Source: Ascaris suum (taxonomy: Eukaryota; Nematoda; Chromadorea; Rhabditida; Ascarididae). From it: a stretch of DNA of 64,000 bases. The position numbers and the translations under genes are program-made. How positions within the stretch are numbered: the first letter of the stretch is position 1; every line of letters starts with the position of its first letter. Under the pieces are notes generated by a model. It did no database searches. It was not told where the DNA came from and worked only from the letters and a program-made list of their open reading frames with translations. The DNA lies in the NCBI GenBank assembly GCA_013433145.1, contig CM024182.1, positions 7,889,474-7,953,473 of the forward strand, read 5' to 3'. Positions 1 to 14,277 of this stretch are shown piece after piece.

Positions 1-531
1 AGACACATACATACAGATAGACAAACACAACAAATGCATGCCCAACAACAGATGCGGAAAATAAATGCAATGTAGAAGTTTGACTGGTTGCAGGACGTAC
101 ATATTTTTTGCAGACTCACTTCTTCGTGCTAGAAGATAACTGGAATTGTTGAACGCTTACACAACTGGAACTGCACTGTGGGCAAGAAGATGTTTGCTCA
201 CTTATGCATGAAAAATTATTAAGAACCCGCAATAAATTAGTTGAAATAAATTGTTGTTTTTTTTTTGTTCAATAAAATAAATGTTATTATTAAGGAATTT
301 ATATCCGTTTTGCTTATTAGAACTATTTAAGAAGTTATCCTATTGATAATTCATTTATTGCCTGTTAAATCCCCTTTAATGGAGTAGATAATTATTTAAA
401 GATATTGAAAAAACCCGGCAAAGCAAATTTCAAGTCGAAATCTAAACTCGAAGCATTTCTTCGTTGATTCGGATTAGATGGTAAGTTTTACTGTTACGCA
501 AAGAAATAGATGGACGACCATTCGATATGCA
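1..531. other. AT-rich sequence, nothing identified
   Basis: Left flank of the long inverted repeat. No coding frame with splice sites, RNA gene or repeat was recognised. Confidence 0.5.
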
Positions 532-2291
532 AATGACAACTGCGACTGATTTCACGCTGATACCATGACAGCAAAACGATTCTCTTATTTCTACTCAGTT
601 CATTTTGGGTTTAATCTAGAAAACACAGATGGTATTTACTGCTAGCGCAATTTTAGTAAAAATAAATCTTTCCACCACTTCATCGATATTATTCTCTGAA
701 GTCTTTCAATAATCTGATCAATTCTAGCATCGTGATGTTCGCTTTCTTTGCATATACTTCTTTCTTGTTAAAACAACTCCTCGTTAGCGACTCCGCTCGC
801 TTACACCTCTAATTCCTTCGTTGTTTATGGATAAGAGGGCAGGGAATGAGCGGGGTGAATGGGCTGACGGAAGAAGGTCCCACCTCCTTGTAATGCGGTA
901 TTTTAGTAAAATTGAGATCACTTGCGAAATAGCTCAATTTTTTGACATGGAGCTCCTTTTTTTGGACTGTCAATAAGGGATCCTGAAAAGACTCTCTATA
1001 GGCATAATATACTAAAAGTACTGCGCATTTGGAATTACAGAGTCTAGTGCGTGTTGGTAGGTGCAAATATGATGACTTCTAAGAGCCTTTCACCTAGTGT
1101 CTCTCCCAAATTCAAATAATGCAGGCTTCATTACATTGGCAATTGGGGTTGCTTGTTACATTTCTTACTCAATTTATAGCTAATAAGTAAAGCTATGGCA
1201 AGTACCCCTTCCTGTTTCTACTAATATTAATAAATAAACGGCTTTTTTATTTTCCTTTCTTGCATTAAATCACTAATTGAAAGGAGAGGTTGCAACTGTC
1301 AGTAACCCGATATGTAAAGAAGTTTCGGCCGTCGGAGCTTTCTTGAATGGGCGAGAATTGTGGATTCAGTGTGCTTTCTGAGGTGACGAAATGTGAGAGA
1401 AAAATCGCAAAATTCTCGATCAACTTCACTATTGTGAAATTTCAAATCAGGCTGATCAAATATTTTTAAATCAGAGCTCGAGCTGAGGTCGCTAACGAGA
1501 CGAAGAGGTGCGAAAGCTTTGAAGGGTCTTTTTTGAACACATTATGAAATGAATTATCATAAGGAAAATAAAAAAGCCGTTTATTTATTAATATTAGTAG
1601 AAACAGGAAGGGTACTTGCCATAGCTTATACTTATTAGCTATAAATTGAGTAAGAAATATAACAAGCAACCCCAATTGCCAATGTAATGAAGCCTGCATT
1701 ATTTGAATTTGGGAGAGACACTAGGTGAAAGGCTCTTAGAAGTCATCATATCTTGCACCTACCAACACGCACTAGACTCTGTAATTCCAAATGCGCAGTA
1801 CTTTTAGTATATTATGCCTATAGAGAGTCTTTTCAGGACCCTTATTGGCAGTCCAAAAAAAGGAGCTCCATGTCAAAAAAATTGAGCTATTTCGCAAGTG
1901 ATCTCAATTTTACTAAAATACCGCATTACAAGGAGGTGGGACCTTCTTCCGTCAGCCCATTCACCCCACTCATTCCCTGCCCTCTTATCCATAAACAACG
2001 AAGGAATTAGAGGTGTAAGCGAGCGGAGTCGCTAACGAGGAGTTGTTTTAACAAGAAAGAAGTATATGCAAAGAAAGCGAATATCACGATGCTAGAATTG
2101 ATCAGATTATTGAAAGACTTCAGAGAATAATATCGATGAAGTGGTGGAAAGATTTATTTTTACTAAAATTGCGCTAACAGTAAATACCATCTGTGTTTTC
2201 TAAATTAAACCCAAAATGAACTGAGTAGAAATAAGAATTAGAATCGTTTTGCTGTCATGGTATCAGCGTGAAATCAGTCGCACTTGTCATT
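532..2291. repeat. long inverted repeat (fold-back element), arms about 730 bp
   Basis: The left arm 532-1258 is the near-identical reverse complement of 1560-2291, with only scattered mismatches and short indels; for example GATGACTTCT/AGAAGTCATC and the TTAGCGACTCCGCTCGC block pair across the axis. The spacer 1259-1559 is unique. The spacer edge also holds GAGGTCGCTAACGAG, close to GGAGTCGCTAACGAG in the arms. Mirror-image 85-codon ORFs (809-1066 minus and 1753-2010 plus) are a product of the symmetry and differ by frameshifts, so I do not call them genes. No target-site duplication was obvious. It could be a fold-back transposon or an inverted duplication. Confidence 0.9.
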
Positions 2292-4513
2292 GAGTTGAAT
2301 TGAACAACTGGAATAACTGATGTGTCTGAATGGAATCTGGAAAATCAGAAATGAAATAAAACACGTGCTGAACAGCACACTCGATGAGATTCAATCAGCA
2401 ATTCAATCGTGACGATCAAATTGCGAACTGAATTTGGCAGTACTCGAAAGCGTTGAGAATATTTTCAGACTTGCGGGTATAAACGTTGAATTCATGAAAT
2501 AAAAACTGTAATATTTCCGAGTCATCAATAAATGCTCTCCATAAAGCAGCACTCGCAGATAGCGAGAGAAGTGGAACGAGGTGAGAAAGGACGGCTCCAA
2601 CCGCTCTTACTTTCGAGAGTATAGGTTGAATGAAGAGAAGACAAACATTTAGAAAACAAAACTAGCAAAAATAGTACGAAACTGACATCGACGGTAATCC
2701 ACCTCTTTTTAAAAGGTATCTATGTAAGCCTCACATTCGTAAACCTTGTGAACGGCTCAAGAAGTCATCAACAAAAGTGACAAAAACAGGACGATCCGGT
2801 ACGTCTCCCTTGGGTTCACCTAGAGACGAACGACCACCTTGTAAGAAAGGCTCTTATCACAGACGCAACAGCATGTGGCTCTTTCGCATAACACGTGACC
2901 ATGCACGAGGGACCTTGGATTCGAACGTTCGAGCCTGTCTGTGGTCCATAGTTTCGAGGAGCCGTGACAGTACCGAGCCACAATCGACCACTATTTCACT
3001 TTCTTATTTGGGATAAAATAAGATGAACTCTAAAACAGCAAAGTAAATTTGCATATATTATGCTTTGAGCAATCTGAATTTTTTAATTTCAACAGCGATT
3101 GAGTTACCAATCAACTAAGTTCTAAATTTTTATTTCAAAAACCAGCATAACAATGTTTCATTTCTAGCGTTTTTCATTTTTCTCAACACTTTGAAAGAGA
3201 AAAATATAAAAGCTATAAAAGAATGTGAATATGAAGCTAGACAATAGAAGAAATGATGAGAAACGATAACAAAAGAGAAAACGCAGAAAATCGACGAAGC
3301 ATTCAGGTGAATTAAACAATAAACATCTCAACGTTCGACGAGTAGGTAGCAAGTTGTACTGACACCATTTTCGTCGACATCTTGAAACGATTTCAACGAT
3401 TCGAACTCATATTGAAAAAAAATTCTGCTTGATAGTTTTTAAACAAAAAGTGGAAAGATTAAACGATTCAACAAGTTAGGACGAAAAAATTTTTTTCAAT
3501 GAATTCAACGAGCGAATTTTTTAGAAAATATTTCAGCATATAAATAAATTTCATTCATAATTTCAACGGATTTCAAAAGAATCAAATCAAAAAACTATTA
3601 GCAGTATTGAATCAGATCATGATCATTCATTGAAAGCATCAACTACTAAAGATTAAATCACGTGTATAAAATTTCTTCGTTTTTTAAAGAAATAAGTTTA
3701 AAAGTCTTCCAAAACGGAAGAATTAGGAAAATTGGAAAGCTCGTTGGTTCTGCCTTTTTGGAACAGGGAATATAGAGCTTATTCTATGGAAGAAAGGTGA
3801 AACGCCGCATAATTAGTGCGATCGAGAAGAAAACACCTTTAATCTCGAATAATATACCACTAAAGTTTCAGAAAAAAACTGCATTTCAGTTAAATGGATC
3901 TCTCTAGAATTCATGATGAAACTTAAGAGCTTGCTCTCACATATTTGAAAAAATAAATGCGCTTGTTGCATCTCACCAAAATTTTCCAGAAGCATCCTCT
4001 TATTCACTTTCACTCACAAGAACTTTAAAACCTTCGAAAATATATGCCGTCGGGAATTTTATTCATGGTTATAATACCCACGGGAAATTTTGTTCGTAGT
4101 TATACGGTAAGCAAGTAGGTAGCCTAGCATCTTTGAGATATCGCATCGATAAGAATAATACTGCGACAAAATGATACCAAATGGCTGCACTCGCTTCTCA
4201 ATCAAAATCAATAATCAGCATAACAGATAAGGCGAAAGCATTCCTCACTCCCTTTCCGTTCATTTCCGCTGCGCACTTATAACGGTAAACCTGTATTTGA
4301 AAGCACATGTTTGAATAGATATAATTCCACATAGTACCGAAAGGTCAGTCATTTTCGGTGACAGGGAAGTGATGGTCTATCCACAAGAACCTAGAAGCTA
4401 CTCAAAATATTTCACACTCTCACAACAATCTTCGTGCTCTTATTCAAGTTCATCTTAGATAATGCACCTGTTCTTGAAAAACGAACAAACATGAATCAAC
4501 GAATTCATACTCT
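2292..4513. other. non-coding, nothing identified
   Basis: AT-rich. A 79-codon plus-strand frame at 2777-3016 (GRSGTSPLGSPRDERPPCKK) is less AT-rich than its surroundings but has no splice context or family. Confidence 0.4.
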
Positions 4514-4624
<111 letters not shown>

Positions 4625-5279
4625 AGTTTAAAAGCCTCGAAGCCCTCACCCCCTCCCCCGATGACAGAAAGAGCAGAGTGAAAACTGATCTACATAGCAG
4701 TTTATGAGCCGTGCATACATTCCACTTCTTGCGTTTGCTAGCAACTGAAGCGTATTTAATTCTATGAAACAATCAAAAAAGTATTCAAGAGGATATTTTC
4801 AACAGCAAACCTATGCAGTTTGCTCATGTATGTGATCTCGTTTAAAGATAATAGATGGGATGGATGAACAATAGAGAGATGTAAGGAAGGAAGTGGAGCC
4901 ATTTTACGGATACATAGGGATGTCGATTAGTTGACGAGAAAAATAGTCCCTCTCGTTAATGAAGTGAGGCAAATCGATGGAGGATACTAATTTAACTTTA
5001 ATTAAAAATTGATGGATACCATCACTGTTTGGCAGCAAACCTTAACAGGGCGAAGCATTACGTCTCGTCAAATTCATGGTGGCCACGTAAGCTTATATTC
5101 GATCGAAAAGCAAAGGTCAGAGTTAATCGGCAATGCGATATAAATAAAAGTTAGTAGGCTTCCATTTTATGTCATTTCCATACTTGTAACTCGAACTGTG
5201 TCCATAACCAGTTGATATCGCCATACCTTTTTGACTTGCTATAAAAATTCGTTACGGGCAATGATTTGTGCAAAGGGAA

Positions 5280-5291
5280 GGGGGGGGGGGG
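5280..5291 (+). repeat. poly-G run
   Basis: Twelve or so consecutive G, one of five G or C homopolymer runs of this size in the window (others near 6880, 16052-16076, 18845 and 35167). Such runs are common sites of indel errors. Confidence 0.8.
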
Positions 5292-6659
5292 AGAGGGGTT
5301 ATACTAGGAATGAATATGATATAGGTGACGAGATACTACTGCGCAATAATTTTTGTTTATATAACAGCGAAAATAAACCTGATTCTTGTCATTTCGATGG
5401 AATTTAGCGAGAATGCGCATAACTAACCTGGTCGAAGAATTTGATTTTTAAGACTTTAGATTACAAATAAAGTGAAGTTGAGCAAGATATATCAGTAATC
5501 AAAGGGAATTTTCTTTTTTAATACGAACGTTTGTTTGCTTAGAACATCCCGAAATTTGTGATAAAAACGATCAACAAAGTCACATGAGATCTCCGAACCA
5601 ACAATTAATAGCTGTAGAAAAAGAAGTGAATAGTTTTAATTTAAGAAGCTATAGAAAAGTTTCTGTGATACTTAATTAGAGTTGGCATCTTCTAGCGAAT
5701 AATCAACACCGAATGCTTTGGTAACAGAAAAAAAAACTTAGAAATAATCAACAAAATTGACATAGTAAAATAGGAAGTAAATAAACATCAACATAGCGCA
5801 GACTGGAAATGAAACAAACATCAATACAACGCAGACCGGAAGTGATTCTGAATAAGACCAGGATGAAGCCTAAATATGGAACATGTGCAGCATGACGAGA
5901 AGATAAGAGAACTTCAGAACGCAACTATTCGTTAATTTATAAACATGAATCGTTCCCGAAACACAAAAAGTACATTATTGATGGGTGCTGATTTATGTCT
6001 TTAACACTAAACTTAGTGAGTTAGAGATAACAAACTTGGGGAGCGGTTCGAAAATCAAAAGATTTAACAGCAACAAAAAAATTCATATATTCGCCTAGAG
6101 TGCTTGCAACCAGCGCATTCCCAACCTCCATATCCTCTCTTCCTTTACCTCTCCTCAGCGATGCCAGTATATGAAAGCGATAAACCGATAACGTTTTTTT
6201 AAAACATTATATTTTAGTAAATCATTTTTAATTTTTGTTGGAGTTTTTTTAATCATTGAAGGAAATTCTTATTTTGCCATCAATATTTTAATTTTTTCTT
6301 AGGCTCTCCCAATCGTGAAGTTCACAAATATGAGCAAAATGCCGACCGAATGATATTCCTACTTATGGGAGCAAGAAAATTTCCTATAAATTTAATTTTT
6401 CGAAGCAAACTTTTTCTCCTCCAAAGAAATGAGGAAATAAGTCAGAAAGGTTGACATAGGAAACATTTCATTAGCAATATGAACTATTGCTCTTCGACCT
6501 GTTCGTCCGTTTACATTAATTCATAGCAAAAATTAAAAAATTTTCTCACATCTGTGAAAATTCATTTGAAACATCATCTACAAATAAAATTGCCTTCATA
6601 GGCGACAATACTCCTAGATATCGCCCCGCTGCAGCCTTTTGTGCTTGCGAGGCTAGGTT

Positions 6660-6708
6660 GCTGGACAGACAAACGGACAGACAGACAGACAGACAGAAAG
6701 GCAGACTA
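6660..6708. repeat. imperfect (GACA)n microsatellite
   Basis: Repeated GACA units (gacagacaaacggacagacagacagacaga). It generates a spurious Cys-Leu-Ser-Val open frame on the minus strand. Confidence 0.85.
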
Positions 6709-9700
6709 GATGAACGCGGATATATAGCGTCGTCCTGCAACGCTTTTGTAATAAAATGAAAGAAAGCACATAAAAGCAAATGACTTCTAAAGCTTTCAAA
6801 GTTAATAAACAAGTTAAACTGCTTCTCTGGTACTCTCAGGTGTAGAATCGTTTTCATATCGTTAGGTTGAAAGGTGGAGGGGGGGGGGGGGGAGGGGGAT
6901 ATGGGGCAGCGAGAGATACAGCGCATATCTCGCATGCTTGCCTTTTATCAGCGCGTTGAATAGGTTTTATGTGCATCGTTGCTAAAAAGAAATAAACATT
7001 TCATCGAAAAACGCTTTATTTCAAGAATAAAGTAATAATAAAGGTATTCAAGTTGCAAAACATAAGACTACTTCAGCGATTAAAAAAATTTGCATTGAAT
7101 AGTTTTTAAAATGAAATAATTGTGGAATTGTTCATATAATATATAAAATGTAGTTGACTATTAAAGTAATATACCTAACAATCTAACATTTTTACTTCGT
7201 TAGATTACTGGCAACATCTGCAATAAAAATCTATGAAAAACTGAATAATAATTCATAGAAACTGATAGCACAGTCTACGATATGCTCGAGCCGATGCGTT
7301 TGGTAAAAGTCACGTTGACATGTTCAACAAAGATCATCGACGAGGGGCGGAACCTAGCGAGTCGCACGCTTTACGTGCCGGACGCACCACATCTGATCAA
7401 AGATCAACAGCATCATTGTGGGTGCGTACGAGTACACCTCACGATAGTGGCTCGAATGCGCGCCGTTGTACACCCACAAACAGGAAATGAGCAAACTGCA
7501 GCTATGCAAACAGCTCCAGTCGATGAACTGCATATATTTTGCACGAGCACACCTCACCAATGATCCATTATAAACGACGTAATATTCATCAAACGCCTAA
7601 TAATTGCTTTTATTTAGACTGAGACACTGCAAATATTGGAAGAGTACTGTTGGCGTATAATGATCGGTGTATCTATGAATAGGTTACTTAAATTCTAACA
7701 ATTATTGGTCTCTTCCATAAATCAGAGCATTAATTTGAATACACCGATATAAATTTACTGAGTGCGATATTCGTTCGTTTGGATATTGTCGACATAGAGT
7801 GTTGAATAACGCTTAATTTAGCCGAAATTCTGCACTATTGCATTACTATTATTGCATAACTCTTATTGATTAGATGAAATATTTGCAACAATTTCTCAAA
7901 TTATTGTAAATTTTTGAAATTTTAGCATATGATAGTCTTGAAATTTCAGTGAATTAATTGCAATGAATTTCATATAGAATAAATTACTGATGAGAATAAT
8001 TGATTTTAAAACAGAAAAAAAGTTTATGATAGACGAATTTCTTATGGAAATGCGCCATGATGACCATTCATTGTTGATAGCTAACAACGATTATATCTGT
8101 GGCAATGTCCATCCGAACGACACATGCTACAGTACAATGTCTATGCAATAATTCGCTCTGCTAAACTACACGTTGAGTGGCCACCGCTTAACTTCATACC
8201 GCGTCTTTATATAAAGCAACGAATCGACTATATGAATATTTTTTGGCGATTTGGGCTATGCGATGATCAATTCAGAGAATATAACGCAAAAAAAAAGAAA
8301 TTCTAAATTCTAAAAAAAGAGATTTAAAAATCATAACGACAAAAATGAGATTCAGAAGTCGTTTGTAAAAAAAAACGATCGATGAGTGGATCTTTATTGA
8401 AGTGTGCTCCCAAAAGAAGAGCGGAAACGTGAAATACGATCGACTAGATGAAAATTCAAAATGTCTATCAAATAGCGTTCGCTGCAGCAATTTTATAGAA
8501 CTCACCTTTTGCACATACGAAATTTTCCAAGTACATTAGATGACAAAGCTATTAAGTATTGAAATATTCAAGTATTCAAGTAATGTTTAATTCCATTTCA
8601 AAAAGATATATCCGGTCGTATAAAGTTTTAAGCGAAATTCACTAAATAGAGAATAGAATGAAATCGAATTAACAAAAAAGCCGAGGCACCATAAAAAGCC
8701 CCCCTAATAATAAATTCCTTAGACGATTATATGCTCCTCTTGAAAAGTTAAGCGCTGCTAAAAAAAAAAACTGAGAATCACTCAGTGATATATGTGCCAT
8801 ATAGTATTGCTAGTATTCATTATAGCCAAAACACAACAAGATGACAGCTGATGAGAAAACACATTTGTATATTTTATTGACATCGTCGGTCAGCGCATTC
8901 AGGATTTGAGAAATTTTCCTAAGACGATTATACACTTCGTAAAAAACTTCGAGTAATTAAAGCCGTTATATGCTCTCTACAAAGTTAAATGCCCTTAAAA
9001 GTTATAAAGGCATGTATAAATGAAGAAACATAGCACCGGAAACTTTATACCTCAGATTAAATGAACTTCTCAAAAATTACGAGCGCCTAAGAAACTTCCC
9101 CTCCTCGCCCCTCCCACTCTCCGGAATTATTAGTTATTGGGATTACGTTTATCGCAAATACACTTTTATGGCTTTTTGACGTAAGCAAAAATATGAGACC
9201 TAACTTGAGCTATAAAATCTTAACTCTTCGTGATTCGTGCGCTTCATATGCCGTCTATTTTATTGCATGTGCCCACATTCGCATGAAGAAAATTACTTAA
9301 AATATTACGCCTAAGTTTGAAAAATTACGATGTGCACACTGTATATCAAATTTGCACATTTATGCGATATATCCGTAGAATTAAAATTTACATACATGCA
9401 AACCGTTATAGTGAAGCACAAAAAATGAATTGCACGAAAAAAAAAAAGAAAAAGGAAGTGTAACATATTGCACTAATCTATGATTGGCAAACACAGTTAT
9501 AATCGGACTTCAAAAATGAGAACTGAAATAAAGAAGTCGATGAAATTCGTTTAATTAACCTATTTGAAAAATTCGCTGCCAAAATGTTATGCAAATTCCA
9601 CAATATACATGGAAATTTTATATGCAAATATGAAAACACAGAATGTAAGTCAACTATAATACACATAAAAATAAGCTATCTATTTTTATATGAGAGCTGC

Positions 9701-12700
9701 AATGTGTAGTTTTGCATAGCGCTATCACGCTCACTGATAACATCTCAACGCCCACGTAAATACGCAATAAATTGATCAAAAAACACAAAAATAGAGCAGC
9801 CTATCATGAAATGATGCAGCTTTTAAATGCAAATACGTTTCCTTGAAAATTGCAAACAATAAAAGCCCTGGGAGTTTGATTCAAGAGGCTACGGTATACT
9901 AAAAATAGCCCAGAAGCGGTAAAAATTATTCTAGGATATGAGGTCGTCGAACAATTTCCTTGACCTATTCACTTGAAATAATTCCAGAATTACGGTGAAA
10001 TTGATATGGAAATGTTATTACAATCAGGTCGATGTTCTTATGCGATGCTAGTATTTCTCGAAGCAATAAACTCCTTATTACTGTAATCCTAGGAACTCGT
10101 AGTATGTAACAAAATGTATAACCGTGAAATGAAATATAGAAAAAAGATTAAAGGAATGAAGATAGAGAAACGCGCTATAGCTAAGTTCTATTGCTGTATC
10201 TTATCTAAGCTTACTACTCTTGGCAGAATACAAGATGAGGGATACTTCTTAACAAATACCTGTTGACAGGAATAACTGTTAATAAATATTTGCTGATAGG
10301 AGTACCTATCAATAAGTAACATTGATAAGTGTGAACTGAAAGACGTTAAACATAGCAATGGTTGATAATAATTTTATTATGAGGCATACATTTTATGTTT
10401 TGAGAAGAATCTTGCTAGAAAAGCATCGTTGTCATCAAATAAAAACCCATGTAAATGGCCAATTAATTCCGCAATTCTTTACTCGCAGGTCGTCTTCACT
10501 CGACGATGATATAAGCAAATGACATGTAAAAAAGTAAAACGGCAATTTTCTTAACTGCTTGTAACTACTTACAGCTTTTTTATAATTAGCGCATAGATTT
10601 ACCTTTAATTAACACTGTGGTGCTTCCAGTTCAATATTTCTATTTGTAATCAATTCACGCCTATACTTCCGCAGAGATTTTTTCTCATCCGAGAACGGCC
10701 AATACTGAACAAAGGCAAGCAGGAGAGTTGGCAATGCATCACTCATGCGATCGTATCAGCACAGCAGAAGAAAAGCCGAGTTTTTGACAGATTGCAGTCC
10801 TACTCGTTGGGCTAAATATCATCGTGGATTGCCTATAAATAGTAAAATATGCCTAGGAATGGGATCGGCATTTCAGTCGAACTGGATGAAAAATAAAATT
10901 TCAACCAAAGATTTACAAGACTATTGTGATAAGTAACACATCTAAGAAGGGCATTGAACCTTTTAGCAAGTAGTACATCACGGCAAAGTGCATTCATGCA
11001 TGTGTGCTTATTTTTCGGTTTGAGCGATAATTCCATCCGCAGATAGTAAGGCTAAAATAACCAAGTTTAAATTGCATGATTTAAATCAAATAATGACATG
11101 CAAAGTTGCCTTTCACATCTATAAAGAAGGTAATTCCCATAAAAGGAATACTTAATGCAACCTCAATCAATTCCCGTAAACACCGACGTCATCTCGGTGG
11201 TAGGAGTCTATAGGAATTCTGTTAAGACGGCTCGACATGTGGTCTACAAGCTCTTAATCATGACTGAAAGAAGTTGACGTAGTTAAAGAGGGTTGTCTAA
11301 GATCGAAATAACCGCATCCACATAGATTACTTTAGCGCAGCAATCTGCTCCATGCTTAAAGCAGAACCGACGCCAAAAAACAAAAGTGAAGAGCCGATAA
11401 AACCGATCTTTTGGAAGGATTGATGCAAAGAAATATGTAAATAGGGCTGAAGCTACCTGAGTTAAGACCTTGCTAAGTTCATGACCTTCTTGTTTGCGAG
11501 ATGATTATGTGAAACTCAGTCCGACTAATTTATTAGTTAAGCCAATTTCCTGTTCAATGGACGAAGTGTGGAACTTCTATTTCAATTGTTGTTCTGTCAA
11601 CATTAAAACGAAAGTGCAAAACAAAAAAAAACTCGTATGGAATTTACGATGGTGACACCTTTATCTTACACTAGCTCAATCACAAATAACCGGTGAGGAA
11701 TGCAAAGAAGCTAACACAATTTATACACCTATGTATCATTCAATGCATCAACGAATTTAACAAAGCAACAACAAAAAAAAAACATCCACGATGATATGGT
11801 CGTGTTTTCATTGGCCCGATCGTCAATATAACTCTTCTGCAAGAGGTTTTCTTTTGTTTTGATAAAATTGCTATAAAATATGAATCCCACTCGACACAAA
11901 ATGTATGTAAAGTTTTTAACGCTTTTAAATGCCTCAAGTTTATTTTGAATTTGATGGATCAATGTCGAACACGGATACAGTATAGAGAATCATCCTACAT
12001 GAACATTTCATGATTCTAACCCTAATGGTTTCTAGACTGAAACATCGTTCCAAGGAGACGTTTCTCATCCTAAGTGGATGTCAATTCTATTCTCATTATG
12101 AGCGCTGTACCCTCTTCAGCGTCATTCTATTCTGAGACATTAGAGCTCCAGGAATCTAAACAACGAGTAAAAGTACCCGTAAATTGCCAAGTTTGCTCGA
12201 ATATGACCGCAAACCGTAAGGTCATACTTCGAGTCAGGGATCATTATTCTCACTTATCATCAAATATTGATCAGGAAAAAAATCCAATCAACTGCAGGGT
12301 GCATAAAAATTAACCACCATTAAGTGATTATCAATCCTTTCAAAATTGATAGATCAACGTTCGCTACATTTGAATATAGCAGAAATACGTTGAATAATAT
12401 CGGAAACCAATATATCGCGTAAACAATTTCATTTTCAGGTCATTTCTAGGTGATTGCTAGTGCAAATTTGATTTGTTGAAGTGTTGCAACGTTTTATTTA
12501 CCTCAATGGTCATCGTTCGCATTGCCGAACCAATGCTTTCAATTTTTTTTTTGCTTTCATTGCCAAATCAACGTCCTCTATTTCCCTCAAATTTTTCTTA
12601 CCGAATTATCGTTAGTGTACTTTTTTTTCTATCTTTTCATTAAAATTTCCTCTCTCTTTCGTTCCTCTATCATTACGATAAAAAATAGTTTTCATAGATT

Positions 12701-13613
12701 CAAGTAGTTGGCCTCAATCATGTCGGCAATATGGGAATAAAGGATCACAGCATTATGTTAGCAATCCAATATCATCCACTTTCATTTCACACTATTCATC
12801 GCCATCTATTATCGCTGTTCGTTGTGTATTTCATTTGCTAATATCGCTATCCGTTTCGAAATTCTTCGTTTTGCATTTTAGTGTTAAGAAATATAGGCAA
12901 AAAATAATCAAAGAAATAGGATTAGGCGAATAAAGATGCACACATTACTAAAAGAAAATATTATTAGAAAATACACTTTAAAATCCAGTGAATAAATAAA
13001 CTTATAAAACGAACATTGATGTGAACAACATTTCTATTTGGTGCTCACAATTCTTCCAATATGTCATCGAAATAGGTGATCACTTAGTGAGCGATTTCAG
13101 CTATTATCGATTGCTAACACTGAATCTTAATCAGCAAAAGATAGACGGATGAATCCATAGCTGTTTTGCTTGGCTCAAGGCCACATGGTTAAGCGGCCAA
13201 GCTATGGTTTCCTCCATCCCAACAAAAGAAGGTAAAAACAAACACAACGAGTAGTGTAATCAACGACGATAGGAGGTTATATAATCAGGCAACGATATGC
13301 GACGCGATACTGTCCTGCAAATACAACGTTTGTTCTGAAACAGAAACAATTCAACATTCCCCGCTTATGATAGTTAAACACGATGACGATCATTTCCCAC
13401 GAATAAGTGATCGATATACGACATAGTGGCCAATTTCATTACCATTAATGCACTCATTTTGATCGTCTTGCAAAATTTTTGTGACAATTTTCCATCTACA
13501 AAGACAGATTATTATATTATTATTGCCGCACTTTGGGTTCACGATGGGGTACTACTATGGCGTCATTGCTGCATTTTATATCTATTAAGGTCCATTAAGG
13601 AAGTATAAGCAAA

Positions 13614-13844
13614 ATGCAACGGCGATCCCACATCGACGACCCCATCCACTTGAACGTTCCGTCCTTCCCTCACTATCTCGGATTCTCTGACCCTTTCTGT
13701 TCTGCACCATTTAAATACGATATAGTTGATAGGCCACCATGGCTCAAGTTCCACATCGAGGTATATTTTTCTCAGTATCGCTCAATGCCGAACAGTCGTC
13801 TGCCACCATCACACAAAGAAGATTCAATGCAACCTCCAAGATAG
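13614..13844 (+). CDS. possible small ORF or terminal exon, unidentified
   Basis: A 76-codon frame from ATG to TAG. The part DDPIHLNVPSFPHYLGFSDP, then FCSAPFKYDIVDRPPWLKFH, has C-ending codons typical of coding DNA in this window, and GAG|GTATAT near 13766 could be a donor. A shadow frame exists on the other strand. No family is recognised and no partner exon was found. Confidence 0.3.
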   Translation: MQRRSHIDDPIHLNVPSFPHYLGFSDPFCSAPFKYDIVDRPPWLKFHIEVYFSQYRSMPNSRLPPSHKEDSMQPPR

Positions 13845-14126
13845 CAGTAAGTTATCACCGTTTACGCCAATTTAAGCCATTTATTGCTAATTGCTTGCAA
13901 AGTACATTTATTTCATTGGTGTGCACGTTGTAAATTTCATAACAAATGCGATTCGGGCGATCAATTGCGCGATTAATTTGGCAATAAACTTTCAGCAATA
14001 AAACTCTGGTATGAGAACGAATATAATCAAATACAATCACTTATGAACAATTATACTTGAATATAGATCCTCTCAAAGAGAAAAGTAACAACAATACTTT
14101 ATCAAATATTAAGCGTACTTGTCTTT

Positions 14127-14277
<151 letters not shown>

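Noticed and set aside
809..2010. Mirror-image 85-codon ORFs at 809-1066 (minus) and 1753-2010 (plus) as a duplicated gene
   Set aside because: They are the two arms of one inverted repeat, and small indels shift part of the peptide between copies, so there is no sign of selection on a protein.
2870..2945. Possible tRNA (GGCTC...GATTCGAAC...GAGCC)
   Set aside because: The ends can pair, but T and anticodon arms do not form.
6546..6935. 129-codon minus-strand ORF
   Set aside because: A large part is translated GACA microsatellite and a poly-G run; no splice or family support.
13156..13200. tRNA-like GGTTAAGCGGCC phrase with flanking CTTGGC/GCCAAG
   Set aside because: There is no B box at the right distance, so a short hairpin at best.
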